Assembly (NCBI RefSeq): GCF_024228675.1
Contig: NZ_CP100461.1
Coordinates: 868,001-932,000 of the forward strand
Length of the DNA stretch: 64,000 nucleotides
Direction of reading: 5' to 3'
From: Salinigranum marinum
GTDB lineage: Archaea; Halobacteriota; Halobacteria; Halobacteriales; Haloferacaceae
Positions 33,428 to 41,927 of the stretch are shown piece after piece (position 1 is the first letter of the stretch; the number at the start of each line of letters is the position of its first letter). The translations under genes were made by a program, and so were the position numbers. The notes under the pieces were generated by a model, which saw only the letters and a program-made list of their open reading frames with translations, was not told the DNA's origin and did not search any database.

Positions 33428-36400
33428 TTACCGGCCCCACTCGGCGGTTCGCTTCGCCCGGTCGGTCACCGCGACGACGTCGAGGTCGTCGTCGTGGTGA
33501 CGGCGGGCCTCGAGAGCCGCGCGCGCCGACGCGTGCGTCGAGAAGTAGGTGACCTCCTCCTCGACGGCCACTTCGAGGGCGTCACGGTTGCGCGAGACGA
33601 TGAGGTCGACCGCTCCCCGCCGAATGGCCTCGCGGAACGCCTCGTCGGAGTCGAACTCGGCGAGGGCGTAGAAGTCGGCGAAGGCGTCGACGAGCGCCTG
33701 GCCCTCCGCGGAGTCGGGATCGGGGAACTCCTCGGCCGAGAGATCGACGACGGCGGTCCCCGCCGTCGGAATGGGCTTGCCCGTCGCGGACTGAGCTTTC
33801 TCGTAGGCCTTGCCGAACGTCGACGCCGTGCCCATCACCTCGCCGGTCGACTTCATCTCGGGGCCGAGCCGGGGGTCGCTCCCCTCCAGCCGGTCGAACG
33901 GGAGGACGACCTCCTTCACCGAGATCTGCTCCGGGATCTGCTCGTGTGCGTCGAGGTCGTCGAGGTCGTTGCCGGCCATCACCTTCGCCGCGAGCTTCGC
34001 GATGGGGACGCCAGTGGTCTTCGAGACGAAGGGGACCGTCCGCGAGGAGCGGGGGTTCGCTTCTAAGACATAGACTGCGCCGTCCTTCACGGCGAGTTGG
34101 ACGTTGAGCAGGCCGACGGTGTCGAGCGCCCGTGCGATGTCCAGGGTGACGTCGCGGACGCGCCCCAGCACGTCGTCGTCGAGCGAGCGCGGCGGGATCA
34201 GACAGGCGGAGTCCCCCGAGTGGACGCCCGCGCTCTCGACGTGTTCCATCACGCCGCCGATCAGCACGCGGGAGCCGTCGGAAACGGCGTCGACGTCGAG
34301 TTCGATCGCGTCGGCGAGGAACTCGTCGACGAGGATCGGCTTGTCGGGCGAGACGCGGACCGCCTCCTCGATGTACTCTTTGAGCTCGGAGTCGGAGTGG
34401 ACGACCTGCATCGCGCGGCCGCCGAGCACGTACGACGGCCGGACGAGCACCGGGTAGCCGATGTCGCGGGCGAGCGCGAGTGCCTCGTCTTCGGACGTTG
34501 CCGAGCCGCCCTCGGGCTGGGCGATGCCGAGGTCGTCCATCAGCCGGTTGAACCGGTCGCGGTCCTCCGCGAGGTCCATCGCGTCTACGGACGTCCCCAT
34601 GATTGAACAGTCGAGCCCGCGGCGTTCGATCTCCGCTTCGACCTCGTGGCCGATGTTGACGGAGGTCTGGCCGCCGAACTGGACCATCACCCCGTCGGCG
34701 CCAGTCGCCTCGACGACGTCGGCGACCTCCTCGGCCGTGATCGGCTCGAAGAAGAGGCCGTCGGAGGTGTCGTAGTCCGTCGAGACGGTCTCGGGGTTGT
34801 TGTTGACGACGTGGGCGTCGATCCCTAACTCTCGGAGCGCCTGGATCGCGTGGACGGAGCAGTAGTCGAACTCGACGCCCTGGCCGATCCGGATGGGCCC
34901 CCCGCCGACGACGACGACGCTCTCGACGTCGCGGTCGACGCGGAGTTCGCCCGCGGCGGCGTCCCCCTTCAGGGGGCCGCTGAAGTACTCTGTCTGCCGC
35001 GAGGAGTAGTAGTACGGCGTGCGGGCGGCGAACTCGCCGGCGCAGGTGTCGACCTGTTTGTACGTCCGGCCGGGGACCTGCGTCTCGACGGTGTCGACTT
35101 CCGACCCCGTCGCGGTGGCGATCGAGGCGTTCGTGTGGCCGGCGATGGCCGCGGCGGTGAAGTCACCGTCCTGTGCGGCCGCCACCGAGTCGGTGACCCG
35201 CTTGTACCGCTCGACGTACCACGTCTCGATGTCGGTCAGCTCCGCGACCTCCTCCATTGAGTAGCCGCGCTCGAACGCCTCGAACATCGCGTACGGGCGG
35301 TCCGGCGTCGGCTTCGCGAGGTACTCCGCCTCGAGTTCCGCGTCGCTCACGTCGGCCCAGTCGGCGGCGGGTTCGTACTCCGACGACCGGAGCGCCTTCA
35401 ACAGCGACTCCTCGAAGCTCCGGCCGATCGCCATCGCTTCGCCCGTCGACTTCATCGCCGTCCCGAGCGTGAAGTCGACGTCGCCGAACTTGTCCTTGGG
35501 CCACCTCGGGACCTTGGTGACGACGTAGTCGATCGCGGGCTCGAACGCCGCGGTCGTCTCCCCGGTAATCTCGTTTTCGATCTCGTGGAGGCGCTTGCCG
35601 AGGGCGACCTTCGCCGTCACGCGGGCGATCGGGTAGCCCGTCGCCTTCGACGCCAGCGCAGAGGAGCGCGAGACGCGGGGGTTCACCTCGACGACCCGGT
35701 ACTCGCCGCCGGGCGTGCCGTCGTCGCGCCACGCGAACTGGATGTTACACCCGCCCTGAATGCCGAGCTCGCGGATGACGCCGAGGGCGGCGTCGCGCAT
35801 CTCCTGGTGACCCTTGTCGGGGATCACCTGTGACGGCGTGACGACGATCGACTCGCCCGTGTGGATGCCCATCGGGTCGATGTTCTCCATGTTACAGATG
35901 ATGATACAGGAGTCGTCGGCGTCGCGCATCACCTCGTACTCGAGTTCGACCCACCCGGAGATCGACTCGGTGATCAGCACCTCGCTGTTGCGCGACAGCC
36001 GCAGTCCCTTCCGGACGCGCTCGCGGAGTTCCTCGAAGTCGTCGACGACGCCCGACCCCGACCCGCCAAGGGTGTACGTCGTGCGGGCGATGACGGGGAG
36101 CCCGCCCACCTCCTCGACGGCGGCCTTGATCTTCGCCGTCAGCGCGTCGCGATCGAAGTCGGTGACCGACTCGCCCTCGTCGAGCGAGATGGTCGTCGAT
36201 CGGGGGACCGGCTGGCCGATCTTCTCCATTCTCTTTCTGAACAGATCGCGGTCTTCCGTCGCGTAGATGGTGTCGAGCGGCGTCCCCATGATCTCGACGT
36301 CGTACTCGTCGAGGACGCCCTCCTCGGCGAGCGCGGCCGTGACGTTTAAGCCAGTTTGCCCGCCGAGGCCGGCGATGACGCCGTCGGGCCGCTCTTTTCT

Positions 36401-36661
36401 GATCACCTCGGCGATGGCCTCGGTCGTGATCGGTTCGATGTACACCCGATCGGCCATATCGGGGTCGGTCATGATGGTCGCGGGGTTAGAGTTGACGAGG
36501 ACCACTCGTGCGCCCTCCTCCTGGAGTGCGCGACAGGCCTGTGCGCCGGAGTAGTCGAACTCCGCGGCCTGTCCGATCTGGATCGGACCGCTCCCGATGA
36601 GGAGGATCGTTCTGTTCTCCGAGTCTGTCTCGGATTCGCTCGGTGACGCCTCGTCGCTCAT
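33428..36661 (-). CDS. carB: Carbamoyl-phosphate synthase large subunit
   Basis: 1,077 residues, full length. Two homologous ATP-grasp halves: ILLIGSGPIQIGQAAEFDYS at the N-terminus, and VVVVGGGPIRIGQGVEFDYC near residue 560. The C-terminal MGS-like allosteric domain is at about 935-1077. It joins ammonia (from the CarA glutaminase), bicarbonate and two ATP to make carbamoyl phosphate for arginine and pyrimidines. carA is not adjacent. A minus-strand TATA box (CTTATTA, 36686-36692) lies about 28 nt before the ATG, so the message is leaderless. Confidence 0.97.
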   Translation of the reverse strand: MSDEASPSESETDSENRTILLIGSGPIQIGQAAEFDYSGAQACRALQEEGARVVLVNSNPATIMTDPDMADRVYIEPITTEAIAEVIRKERPDGVIAGLGGQTGLNVTAALAEEGVLDEYDVEIMGTPLDTIYATEDRDLFRKRMEKIGQPVPRSTTISLDEGESVTDFDRDALTAKIKAAVEEVGGLPVIARTTYTLGGSGSGVVDDFEELRERVRKGLRLSRNSEVLITESISGWVELEYEVMRDADDSCIIICNMENIDPMGIHTGESIVVTPSQVIPDKGHQEMRDAALGVIRELGIQGGCNIQFAWRDDGTPGGEYRVVEVNPRVSRSSALASKATGYPIARVTAKVALGKRLHEIENEITGETTAAFEPAIDYVVTKVPRWPKDKFGDVDFTLGTAMKSTGEAMAIGRSFEESLLKALRSSEYEPAADWADVSDAELEAEYLAKPTPDRPYAMFEAFERGYSMEEVAELTDIETWYVERYKRVTDSVAAAQDGDFTAAAIAGHTNASIATATGSEVDTVETQVPGRTYKQVDTCAGEFAARTPYYYSSRQTEYFSGPLKGDAAAGELRVDRDVESVVVVGGGPIRIGQGVEFDYCSVHAIQALRELGIDAHVVNNNPETVSTDYDTSDGLFFEPITAEEVADVVEATGADGVMVQFGGQTSVNIGHEVEAEIERRGLDCSIMGTSVDAMDLAEDRDRFNRLMDDLGIAQPEGGSATSEDEALALARDIGYPVLVRPSYVLGGRAMQVVHSDSELKEYIEEAVRVSPDKPILVDEFLADAIELDVDAVSDGSRVLIGGVMEHVESAGVHSGDSACLIPPRSLDDDVLGRVRDVTLDIARALDTVGLLNVQLAVKDGAVYVLEANPRSSRTVPFVSKTTGVPIAKLAAKVMAGNDLDDLDAHEQIPEQISVKEVVLPFDRLEGSDPRLGPEMKSTGEVMGTASTFGKAYEKAQSATGKPIPTAGTAVVDLSAEEFPDPDSAEGQALVDAFADFYALAEFDSDEAFREAIRRGAVDLIVSRNRDALEVAVEEEVTYFSTHASARAALEARRHHDDDLDVVAVTDRAKRTAEWGR

Positions 36662-36685
36662 TATCGGGTGGGAGCCGGTTCATCG

Positions 36686-36692
36686 TAATAAG
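36686..36692 (-). promoter_or_regulatory. TATA box of carB
   Basis: CTTATTA on the minus strand, 25-31 nt before the ATG at 36661. Confidence 0.5.
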
Positions 36693-36813
36693 CGCGACGA
36701 ATTTCTACGAGAAGCGCAAACGAGTTTCGAAATTCGTAAAGCGTCTGGGCCCTCCCTCGACTCTCGGGTCGAGACACCGCTCTCGCCGCGGCGTCGAGGC
36801 GTGCTCGGCCGGT

Positions 36814-37029
36814 TTACGAGGACGAGGAGAGTCGGTAGCGGTACGGGCTCTCCCGGAGGACCTCCACCTCGCCCCGCTGTGCCCAGCGCCCGAGCACGGT
36901 GGCGACTCTGTGTGCGCTCTCGAACTCGTCGTGCTCGTCGAGGAGCGACAGGATCTCGCGCGCGGTGAGCGGCTCGTCGGCCTCGGAGAGCACACCCCTG
37001 AGGGGTTCGAAGTCCGTCTGGGGGTGCAT
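36814..37029 (-). CDS. Small winged-helix protein
   Basis: 71 residues from the ATG at 37029 (an earlier in-frame ATG at 37050 adds 7 residues). Reads as one winged helix: LSEADEPLTAREILSLLDEH, then SAHRVATVLGRWAQRGEVEV and a short strand SPYRYRL. It likely binds DNA, but no targets or ligand domain are visible. It lies on the same strand between carB and the DUF5815-like gene. Confidence 0.7.
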   Translation of the reverse strand: MHPQTDFEPLRGVLSEADEPLTAREILSLLDEHDEFESAHRVATVLGRWAQRGEVEVLRESPYRYRLSSSS

Positions 37030-37092
37030 CGTCACGTCATACGTACACACGGGGACGACTTAGCGTTCAGTGAGACGGGAGTCCGACAACCG

Positions 37093-37626
37093 TCAGACGA
37101 AGACGTCTTCCTCGGAGAGATCGCGCTGGGCGCGGTACTCGTCGACGAACGCCGAAACGTCGAAATCGAGCATCTGTGACTCGAACTCCGTGAGCAGGGA
37201 GTCGTCTTCCGCGTGACTGACGGCGTGTTCCATCAGTTCGACGACGAGTTCGACGACCACCTCGTGGAGTCGACGCGCGTCGAAGTCGGTCACCCAGACG
37301 ATCCCGCAGCCGATCTCGCCGTCGTCGCTGACGTCGGCGGTGGCAACGGCGTCAGGAAACTCCTCGGTGACGATCCCCATGAGGTGCGGCGTTCCGAACT
37401 CGGGCATCTCCTCGCTGGTCGTCTCGATCGCCTCCCGGAGGACCTCGACGAGAAACTCCGGGAGGAACCGCTCGGATGGGTGGACGTCCATCACCGTGGC
37501 GTGCGTGTCGCCGCAGGGACAGTCGAACTCCCGCATCCCCAGGTCGATGGTCCGGACGCGCCGCGTCCGTCCACAGGGGAGTTCGAGTTCCGCCCCGCGG
37601 CCGCCGGGGACGCGCGGTTCGGTCAT
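37093..37626 (-). CDS. DUF5815-family protein
   Basis: 177 residues. A beta-rich N-terminus has the cysteine pair REFDCPCGDTHATVMDVHP and an earlier LPCGRTRRV, suggesting a metal site. The rest is acidic and alpha/beta: GIVTEEFPDAVATADVSDDG, GIVWVTDFDARRLHEVVVEL, ending LSEEDVFV. It corresponds to the haloarchaeal family annotated DUF5815, of unknown function. It precedes the small winged-helix gene by 63 bp on the same strand, possibly one transcript. Confidence 0.75.
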   Translation of the reverse strand: MTEPRVPGGRGAELELPCGRTRRVRTIDLGMREFDCPCGDTHATVMDVHPSERFLPEFLVEVLREAIETTSEEMPEFGTPHLMGIVTEEFPDAVATADVSDDGEIGCGIVWVTDFDARRLHEVVVELVVELMEHAVSHAEDDSLLTEFESQMLDFDVSAFVDEYRAQRDLSEEDVFV

Positions 37627-37745
37627 AGGCGAGGTTGGGCGCGTCGTCGCTTAAAGCTCGCGCTCTCGGTCGGGAGCGAGAGAGGAGCACAACGCGGCGG
37701 GCGGTTCCGTGGCCCGGGGGTCCCCAGGAGGGTACTAGCGGCCGT

Positions 37746-37997
37746 TCAGGCGTTCGCCGTGACGTACAGCAGGGGGCCGACGACGACGAGCACGATGCCG
37801 AGGAACAGGTAGTGCGTCGGGACGAGCGCCTGCGGCGTCAACAGGAAGACGACGCCGAACCCGATGACGTGCAGCGAGAGCAGTTTCTGCGACTTCAGCG
37901 GCACGATGGAGAGTGCCCCCAGGACGAAGACGAGCAACAGCGCCTGCCCGACGTTGTAGTTGAGCAGGAAGCTGTCGATGAGCTGGAGCGGAACCAT
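37746..37997 (-). CDS. Small membrane protein (83 residues)
   Basis: Three hydrophobic segments: NVGQALLLVFVLGALSIVPL, LSLHVIGFGVVFLLTPQAL and HYLFLGIVLVVVGPLLYVTA. The connecting loop KSQKL is short. AATTAAAG-like AT-rich sequence near 38020-38028 may hold the promoter. A family of haloarchaeal small membrane proteins of unknown function; I cannot name it. Confidence 0.65.
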   Translation of the reverse strand: MVPLQLIDSFLLNYNVGQALLLVFVLGALSIVPLKSQKLLSLHVIGFGVVFLLTPQALVPTHYLFLGIVLVVVGPLLYVTANA

Positions 37998-38246
37998 GTT
38001 CGGCAGTCCGAACGAATCGGCAATTAAAGTTCCGTTCTTCGGTCCGCGCGGCGCGGGGGCACTGTCCGGCCGGCCGACGTTGGAGAGGCGGTCACGGGGA
38101 TCACGGCGTCGCTCTGGGACCGCCGGTGTGTAACGATTCGACGAGTGTAACGACTGGACGTGTTCCGGGTGCGCGAACCGGCCCGAGACGCGGCCATCGC
38201 TGGCTCGCGGGCTCCATGGCCGACGTGAAACGAGAAGCGTTCGAGT
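37998..38246. other. 249-bp gap, no gene seen
   Basis: No protein-like ORF. It holds ACGATTCGACGAGTGTAACGACTGG-type short repeats of no clear meaning, and the promoter side of the small membrane protein. Confidence 0.35.
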
Positions 38247-38534
38247 TCAGGCGATCGCGGCTTCCTCTTCCTCGTCGGTGTAGCGCTCGACGATGTCGTT
38301 GATGAGGATGACGTCGCCGACGGCGCGGACCCATCGGTACGGAACCATGACGCCTTTGCCGGGTTCGATGCGGCCGTGGAACAGTTCGTTGTTGAGGTCG
38401 CGCAGCGCGAGCTCCGTGACGGTCTGTCGCTCGAAGTCGAGGTGGACGTCGCGCACTTCGCCGACGAACACGCCGTTGTTCGAGTAGACCTCGCGGCCGA
38501 CTAAGTTCGTGATCTCCTGGGGCGTCCCATCCAT
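38247..38534 (-). CDS. PRC-barrel domain protein
   Basis: 95 residues from the ATG at 38534. It is almost only a PRC barrel: TPQEITNLVGREVYSNNGVF, VGEVRDVHLDFERQTVTELA, then PGKGVMVPYRWVRAVGDVIL and an acidic tail. PRC barrels mediate protein contacts. In haloarchaea, small PRC-barrel proteins (CdpB1/CdpB2) organise the SepF-FtsZ division machinery, and this protein has the right size and shape. Which of several PRC paralogues it is cannot be settled without an alignment. It is monocistronic. Confidence 0.8.
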   Translation of the reverse strand: MDGTPQEITNLVGREVYSNNGVFVGEVRDVHLDFERQTVTELALRDLNNELFHGRIEPGKGVMVPYRWVRAVGDVILINDIVERYTDEEEEAAIA

Positions 38535-38625
38535 ACCTCGTCTCACGATTTCGGCCCTCTTAATTACGTATCAGACGGGCGTCTGACGCCAGTCAGACCG
38601 CGGGACACGAGGGGAACGCGGGCGG

Positions 38626-40839
38626 TCAGTTCTCACCGGGTGCGACCAGCTGCACCGGGTGTCGCGACGGCCGTGCGAGCAACGAGTCGAGCTGCTCGAG
38701 ACAGGAGGTCCCCGACGCGACGACGGTTCGATGACGCGTCTCTCGGGTCGAGAACTGCGCTTCGAGCTCGCTCCCGACGTCCATGCTGAGCTCGTAGTAC
38801 TCGGACTTGTAGCCGAACGAGCCGGCCATCCCGCAACACTCGACGTCGGAGGTGACCACGTCGTAGCCGAGGTCGCCGAGGACGGCCTCGGTGTACCCCG
38901 CCAGCCCGAGCGTCCGTTGCTGACAGTGTGCGTGGTAGGCGACGCCTGGGTCCGTCGCCGGTGGCCCCCGAAGCGCGTCGGGGTCGGCCCCGTTCTCGAG
39001 GAGGCCGTAGAGGTACTCCATCACCTCGTAACTCCCCTCCGAGAGCCGTTCGTGAGAGCGAGGCGCGAGGAACTTCTCGTACTCGCGGTCGAACATCGCG
39101 AGGTCCGACGGTTCGATCACGACCACGTCGCGTCCCGCGTCGATGTGTTCGGCGAGCGCGGCATACAGGTCGTGCGCGTGTTCCTCGGCGGTGGCGAGCA
39201 TCCCCTGCGAGAGCGGTGCGCGGCCCGACGACGGCACGTCGGGGACGCGCACGTGGACGCCGAGGGCTTCGAGCGCCCGCACCGCGGCCTTCCCACGGTC
39301 GACCATCGCGTGGTTCGTGTAGACGTCCGGGTAGAGCACGGCCTCGCGGGCGGCCTCGCTCGCGGACACCCGCGGCCCGCGCGACTCGAACCAGTCGACG
39401 AGCGTCTCGCGCTCGAACGACGGGAGGTCGCGGCGGGCGTCGACGCCGAGCGTCGACGCCAGGAGGCGGCGCGACACGTCGGTCGACGCCACCCAGTTCG
39501 AGAGCGGCGCGAGCGCGCTTCCCACGCTGGCGACGGTCGAGAAGTTGCCGAAGAAGCGCTTCTGGAGGTCGACGCCCTCGGCCTCGGCGTCGGGCGTCAG
39601 CCCGTCGACCAGCCAGTCGAACTCGTGGTCCGTCCCGCGATTGATCCTGTCTCGGACCACCGTGTTGATCCACGGGATGTCGATCTTCACGGGGCAGGCG
39701 TCGACACACCGGCTACAGCCCGTACAGAGGTCGTTGAACTCGCCCGCGGTGTCGAGCCCTTCGATCCCCGCCTCCCAGCCGGTGGCGATCCCCCCGGAGT
39801 ACGTCTCGCCGCCGAAGGCGTGCCCGCCGACCGACTGGAAGTTGGCGCAGACGTTCGAGCACGCCGAACACCGGATGCAGTACAGCGTCTCTTTCAACTG
39901 TTCGTCCTCGCGCATGTCGAACCGACCGTTGTCGATAAGCACGAGGTGGAAGTCGCGGTCCCCGTCGGCGGCGATGGGCGTGTCGGGGTCGTCGAAGTCC
40001 ACCGTCGGTGAGTCGACCGGCGGGGTCAACAGCGAGACGTACGAGGTAATGTCCTGGCCGGTCCCCGAGCGGCCGATGAGTTCGACGAACGGCTGGAGGT
40101 CCTCGACGGCGGGGATCACCTTCTCCACGCCGGCGACGGCGACGTGCGTCTCGGGGACCACTGCGGACTTCCGGGCGTTGCCCTCGCTGGTGACGAGCGC
40201 GATCGTCCCGGTGTCGGCGGTGACGAAGTTCGCGCCCGTCATGCCGACGTCTGCCCCTTTGATCTTCTCGAGCAACCGCTCGCGGGCGAACATCGTCAGC
40301 TCCTTAGCGGTCTCTAGCTCGTCGTCGGGGTCGAACGTCTCGTTGAACAGCCGTGCGATCCCCTCGCGGGACTTGTGGATAGCTGGCGCGACGATGTGGG
40401 AGGGTGACTCGTCGGCCACCTGCAACACCCACTCGCCGAGGTCCGTCTCGACGACCTCGATCCCGTCGGCTTCGAGAAACTCGTTGACCTCGATCTCCTC
40501 GGAGGTCATCGACTTGGACTTCACGACCCGGTCTGCGTCTTTCTCCCGGCAGACCTCGCGGACGTAGCGGTTCGCGTCCGCTGCGTCGTCGGCGACGTAG
40601 ACGGTGCCGCCGTTTTCCTCGATCGTCTGGGTCAGTTCGTCGATGAGTTCGGGGAGTCGCTCGATCGCGTCCTCCTTGATGGCCCGCGCGCGGTCTTTTA
40701 GTTCCTCGTACGACTCCAGCTTCGCGACCGAGTCGTAGCGCCCCTGGTTGAAGCCGCGGGTGTTGCTCTTGACCGCCTCGCCCTCCGTATCGAGGAGTCG
40801 CCGGATGCGAGCGGCCTTGTCCGCGCGCGACTTACTCAT
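38626..40839 (-). CDS. LutB-type LUD/ferredoxin protein fused to a LutA/GlpC-type CCG module
   Basis: 737 residues. Residues 60-300 are a LUD domain (SKSMTSEEIEVNEFLEADGI, GMTGANFVTADTGTIALVTS). Residues 330-400 carry two 4Fe-4S motifs, CIRCSACSNVC and CTGCSRCVDACPVK. The C-terminal half (about 480-737) is a Cys-rich CCG module with YHAHCQQRTLG and VECCGMAGSFGYKSE. Bacteria encode these as separate LutB and LutA; here they are one chain. LutABC oxidises L-lactate to pyruvate. It overlaps the LutC gene by 8 bp. It is divergent from lctP, forming a lactate locus. The CCG half is clearly related to that of the D-lactate dehydrogenase at 43.7-46.8 kb. Confidence 0.88.
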   Translation of the reverse strand: MSKSRADKAARIRRLLDTEGEAVKSNTRGFNQGRYDSVAKLESYEELKDRARAIKEDAIERLPELIDELTQTIEENGGTVYVADDAADANRYVREVCREKDADRVVKSKSMTSEEIEVNEFLEADGIEVVETDLGEWVLQVADESPSHIVAPAIHKSREGIARLFNETFDPDDELETAKELTMFARERLLEKIKGADVGMTGANFVTADTGTIALVTSEGNARKSAVVPETHVAVAGVEKVIPAVEDLQPFVELIGRSGTGQDITSYVSLLTPPVDSPTVDFDDPDTPIAADGDRDFHLVLIDNGRFDMREDEQLKETLYCIRCSACSNVCANFQSVGGHAFGGETYSGGIATGWEAGIEGLDTAGEFNDLCTGCSRCVDACPVKIDIPWINTVVRDRINRGTDHEFDWLVDGLTPDAEAEGVDLQKRFFGNFSTVASVGSALAPLSNWVASTDVSRRLLASTLGVDARRDLPSFERETLVDWFESRGPRVSASEAAREAVLYPDVYTNHAMVDRGKAAVRALEALGVHVRVPDVPSSGRAPLSQGMLATAEEHAHDLYAALAEHIDAGRDVVVIEPSDLAMFDREYEKFLAPRSHERLSEGSYEVMEYLYGLLENGADPDALRGPPATDPGVAYHAHCQQRTLGLAGYTEAVLGDLGYDVVTSDVECCGMAGSFGYKSEYYELSMDVGSELEAQFSTRETRHRTVVASGTSCLEQLDSLLARPSRHPVQLVAPGEN

Positions 40840-41335
40840 CGAGCATCACCACGTGAACCGCTTTGGGGCCGTGTGCGCCCGTCACCAGCTCCCCCATGTC
40901 GGCGGTGGCGCTCGGGCCGGTCGCGATGATCGCCGAGGAGTGGTCACCCTCTCTGAACTCCGGACCGAACCATTCGAACGCCTCGGGCATCCCGGGAACA
41001 ACGTCGCTCGTGCGGACGACGGCGACGTGGAGGTCGGGGAACAGCGACACCGGCTCCCCGCCCGCGGTCGTCGACGGGAGGACGACGCTCCCGTACGACG
41101 CGATCCCGAGCGCCGCGGCGGTCACCCCCGTCGTCGCCTCGTCGAGATCCGCCGGGGTCGGCGTTGTGTTCACCCAGTCGGGGAGCGCGACGTCGAACGG
41201 GAGCGGCGTCCCGACCGCTGGCTCCGTCGCGACGTCGGCGAGCACGGATTCGAACTCGTCGGTCGTCGCGTGCGTCCAGCCCACGTCGAGACGGTCCAGC
41301 GACGCCTCGAACCTCGTGACCGTGCCAGTTGCCAT
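40832..41335 (-). CDS. LutC-type LUD-domain protein
   Basis: 167 residues from the ATG at 41335; the upstream frame to 41461 is not family-like. LUD-domain features: GIASYGSVVLPSTTAGGEPV, SLFPDLHVAVVRTSDVV, and the phosphate-binding-like IIATGPSATADMGELVTGAH, then GPKAVHVVMLDE. It is the third component of the L-lactate oxidation complex, short like other archaeal LutC. It is transcribed first, overlapping the LutB/A fusion by 8 bp, so translation is coupled. Confidence 0.87.
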   Translation of the reverse strand: MATGTVTRFEASLDRLDVGWTHATTDEFESVLADVATEPAVGTPLPFDVALPDWVNTTPTPADLDEATTGVTAAALGIASYGSVVLPSTTAGGEPVSLFPDLHVAVVRTSDVVPGMPEAFEWFGPEFREGDHSSAIIATGPSATADMGELVTGAHGPKAVHVVMLDE

Positions 41336-41843
41336 ACGATCCCTTACCACAGGACTCTCAAAGTTCCTTTGGCTTGCACGGGTTGAGGGGGGCAGAAACG
41401 CTCGGATCAGGCCGTCTCTCCCGACGATGGGGAGGCGCGCGCGGTTCCGGTTCCCGCTCACCGCTGCGCGACCACGTTTCGACGCCCATCGAGCAGACGA
41501 GTACGGACGAAAGACGCTCTCAGTACGATTCGATATTGCTTTCTTCAGTATTGGGGCGATACAAGATACTGTTCTTTCGAGGGAACTGGTATGTACACAC
41601 GAGAGTAACGGCCACGGCCCACGACTGAAGTGGTCTCGATCACGGACGTCACACTCGGGATTCGGCGATTCTGGAGGGATTTACTCGGGAGAGAATAACG
41701 CTCTGACCGCGTCGAAACACCCGTTCTCGCCAATTCCCTCGAATATAGTGGACTCCTACCGATCCCCCGGGGAGAAGTGACTCTTCGACGATGTAACTGA
41801 ACGATCGGCAGGTATATACTGGTGGCATCCTGGCCTGGCGACC
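41336..41843. other. 508-bp divergent regulatory region of the lactate locus
   Basis: No convincing gene. It is AT-richer than the flanks, for example 41520-41580. It must hold the lutC promoter on one side and the lctP promoter (TATA 41812-41819) on the other. Long gaps like this often carry several regulator sites. Confidence 0.5.
41812..41819 (+). promoter_or_regulatory. TATA box of the lctP leader transcript
   Basis: GTATATAC. The predicted transcription start, about 26-28 nt downstream, coincides with the ATG of the leader ORF at 41844. Confidence 0.55.
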
Positions 41844-41850
41844 ATGCCAC
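41822..41850. promoter_or_regulatory. Inverted repeat GTGGCAT-N15-ATGCCAC at the lctP transcription start
   Basis: Perfect 7-bp arms that flank the predicted start point between the TATA box and the leader ATG. A third related half-site GGCATGG occurs at 41871-41877. It could be an operator for a lactate-responsive regulator or an RNA hairpin at the leader start. Confidence 0.4.
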
Positions 41851-41927
41851 AAGGAATCGAGAACGGCTCTGGCATGGATCGGGCACTGGGTTGCACAGAC
41901 ACGCCGTGGGGGGTGAGCCATGGCTAG
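41844..41927 (+). CDS. 27-residue leader peptide overlapping the lctP start
   Basis: Reads [20 protein letters not shown] followed by PWGVSHG. Its ATG is where a leaderless transcript from the TATA box at 41812-41819 should begin. Its stop (TAG, 41925-41927) lies 3 codons inside lctP, overlapping the lctP ATG at 41920. GGGGTGAG just before that ATG resembles a Shine-Dalgarno sequence. Translation of the leader would thus deliver ribosomes to the lctP start. The coupling is inferred from geometry; the peptide itself shows no motif. Confidence 0.5.
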   Translation: MPQGIENGSGMDRALGCTDTPWGVSHG

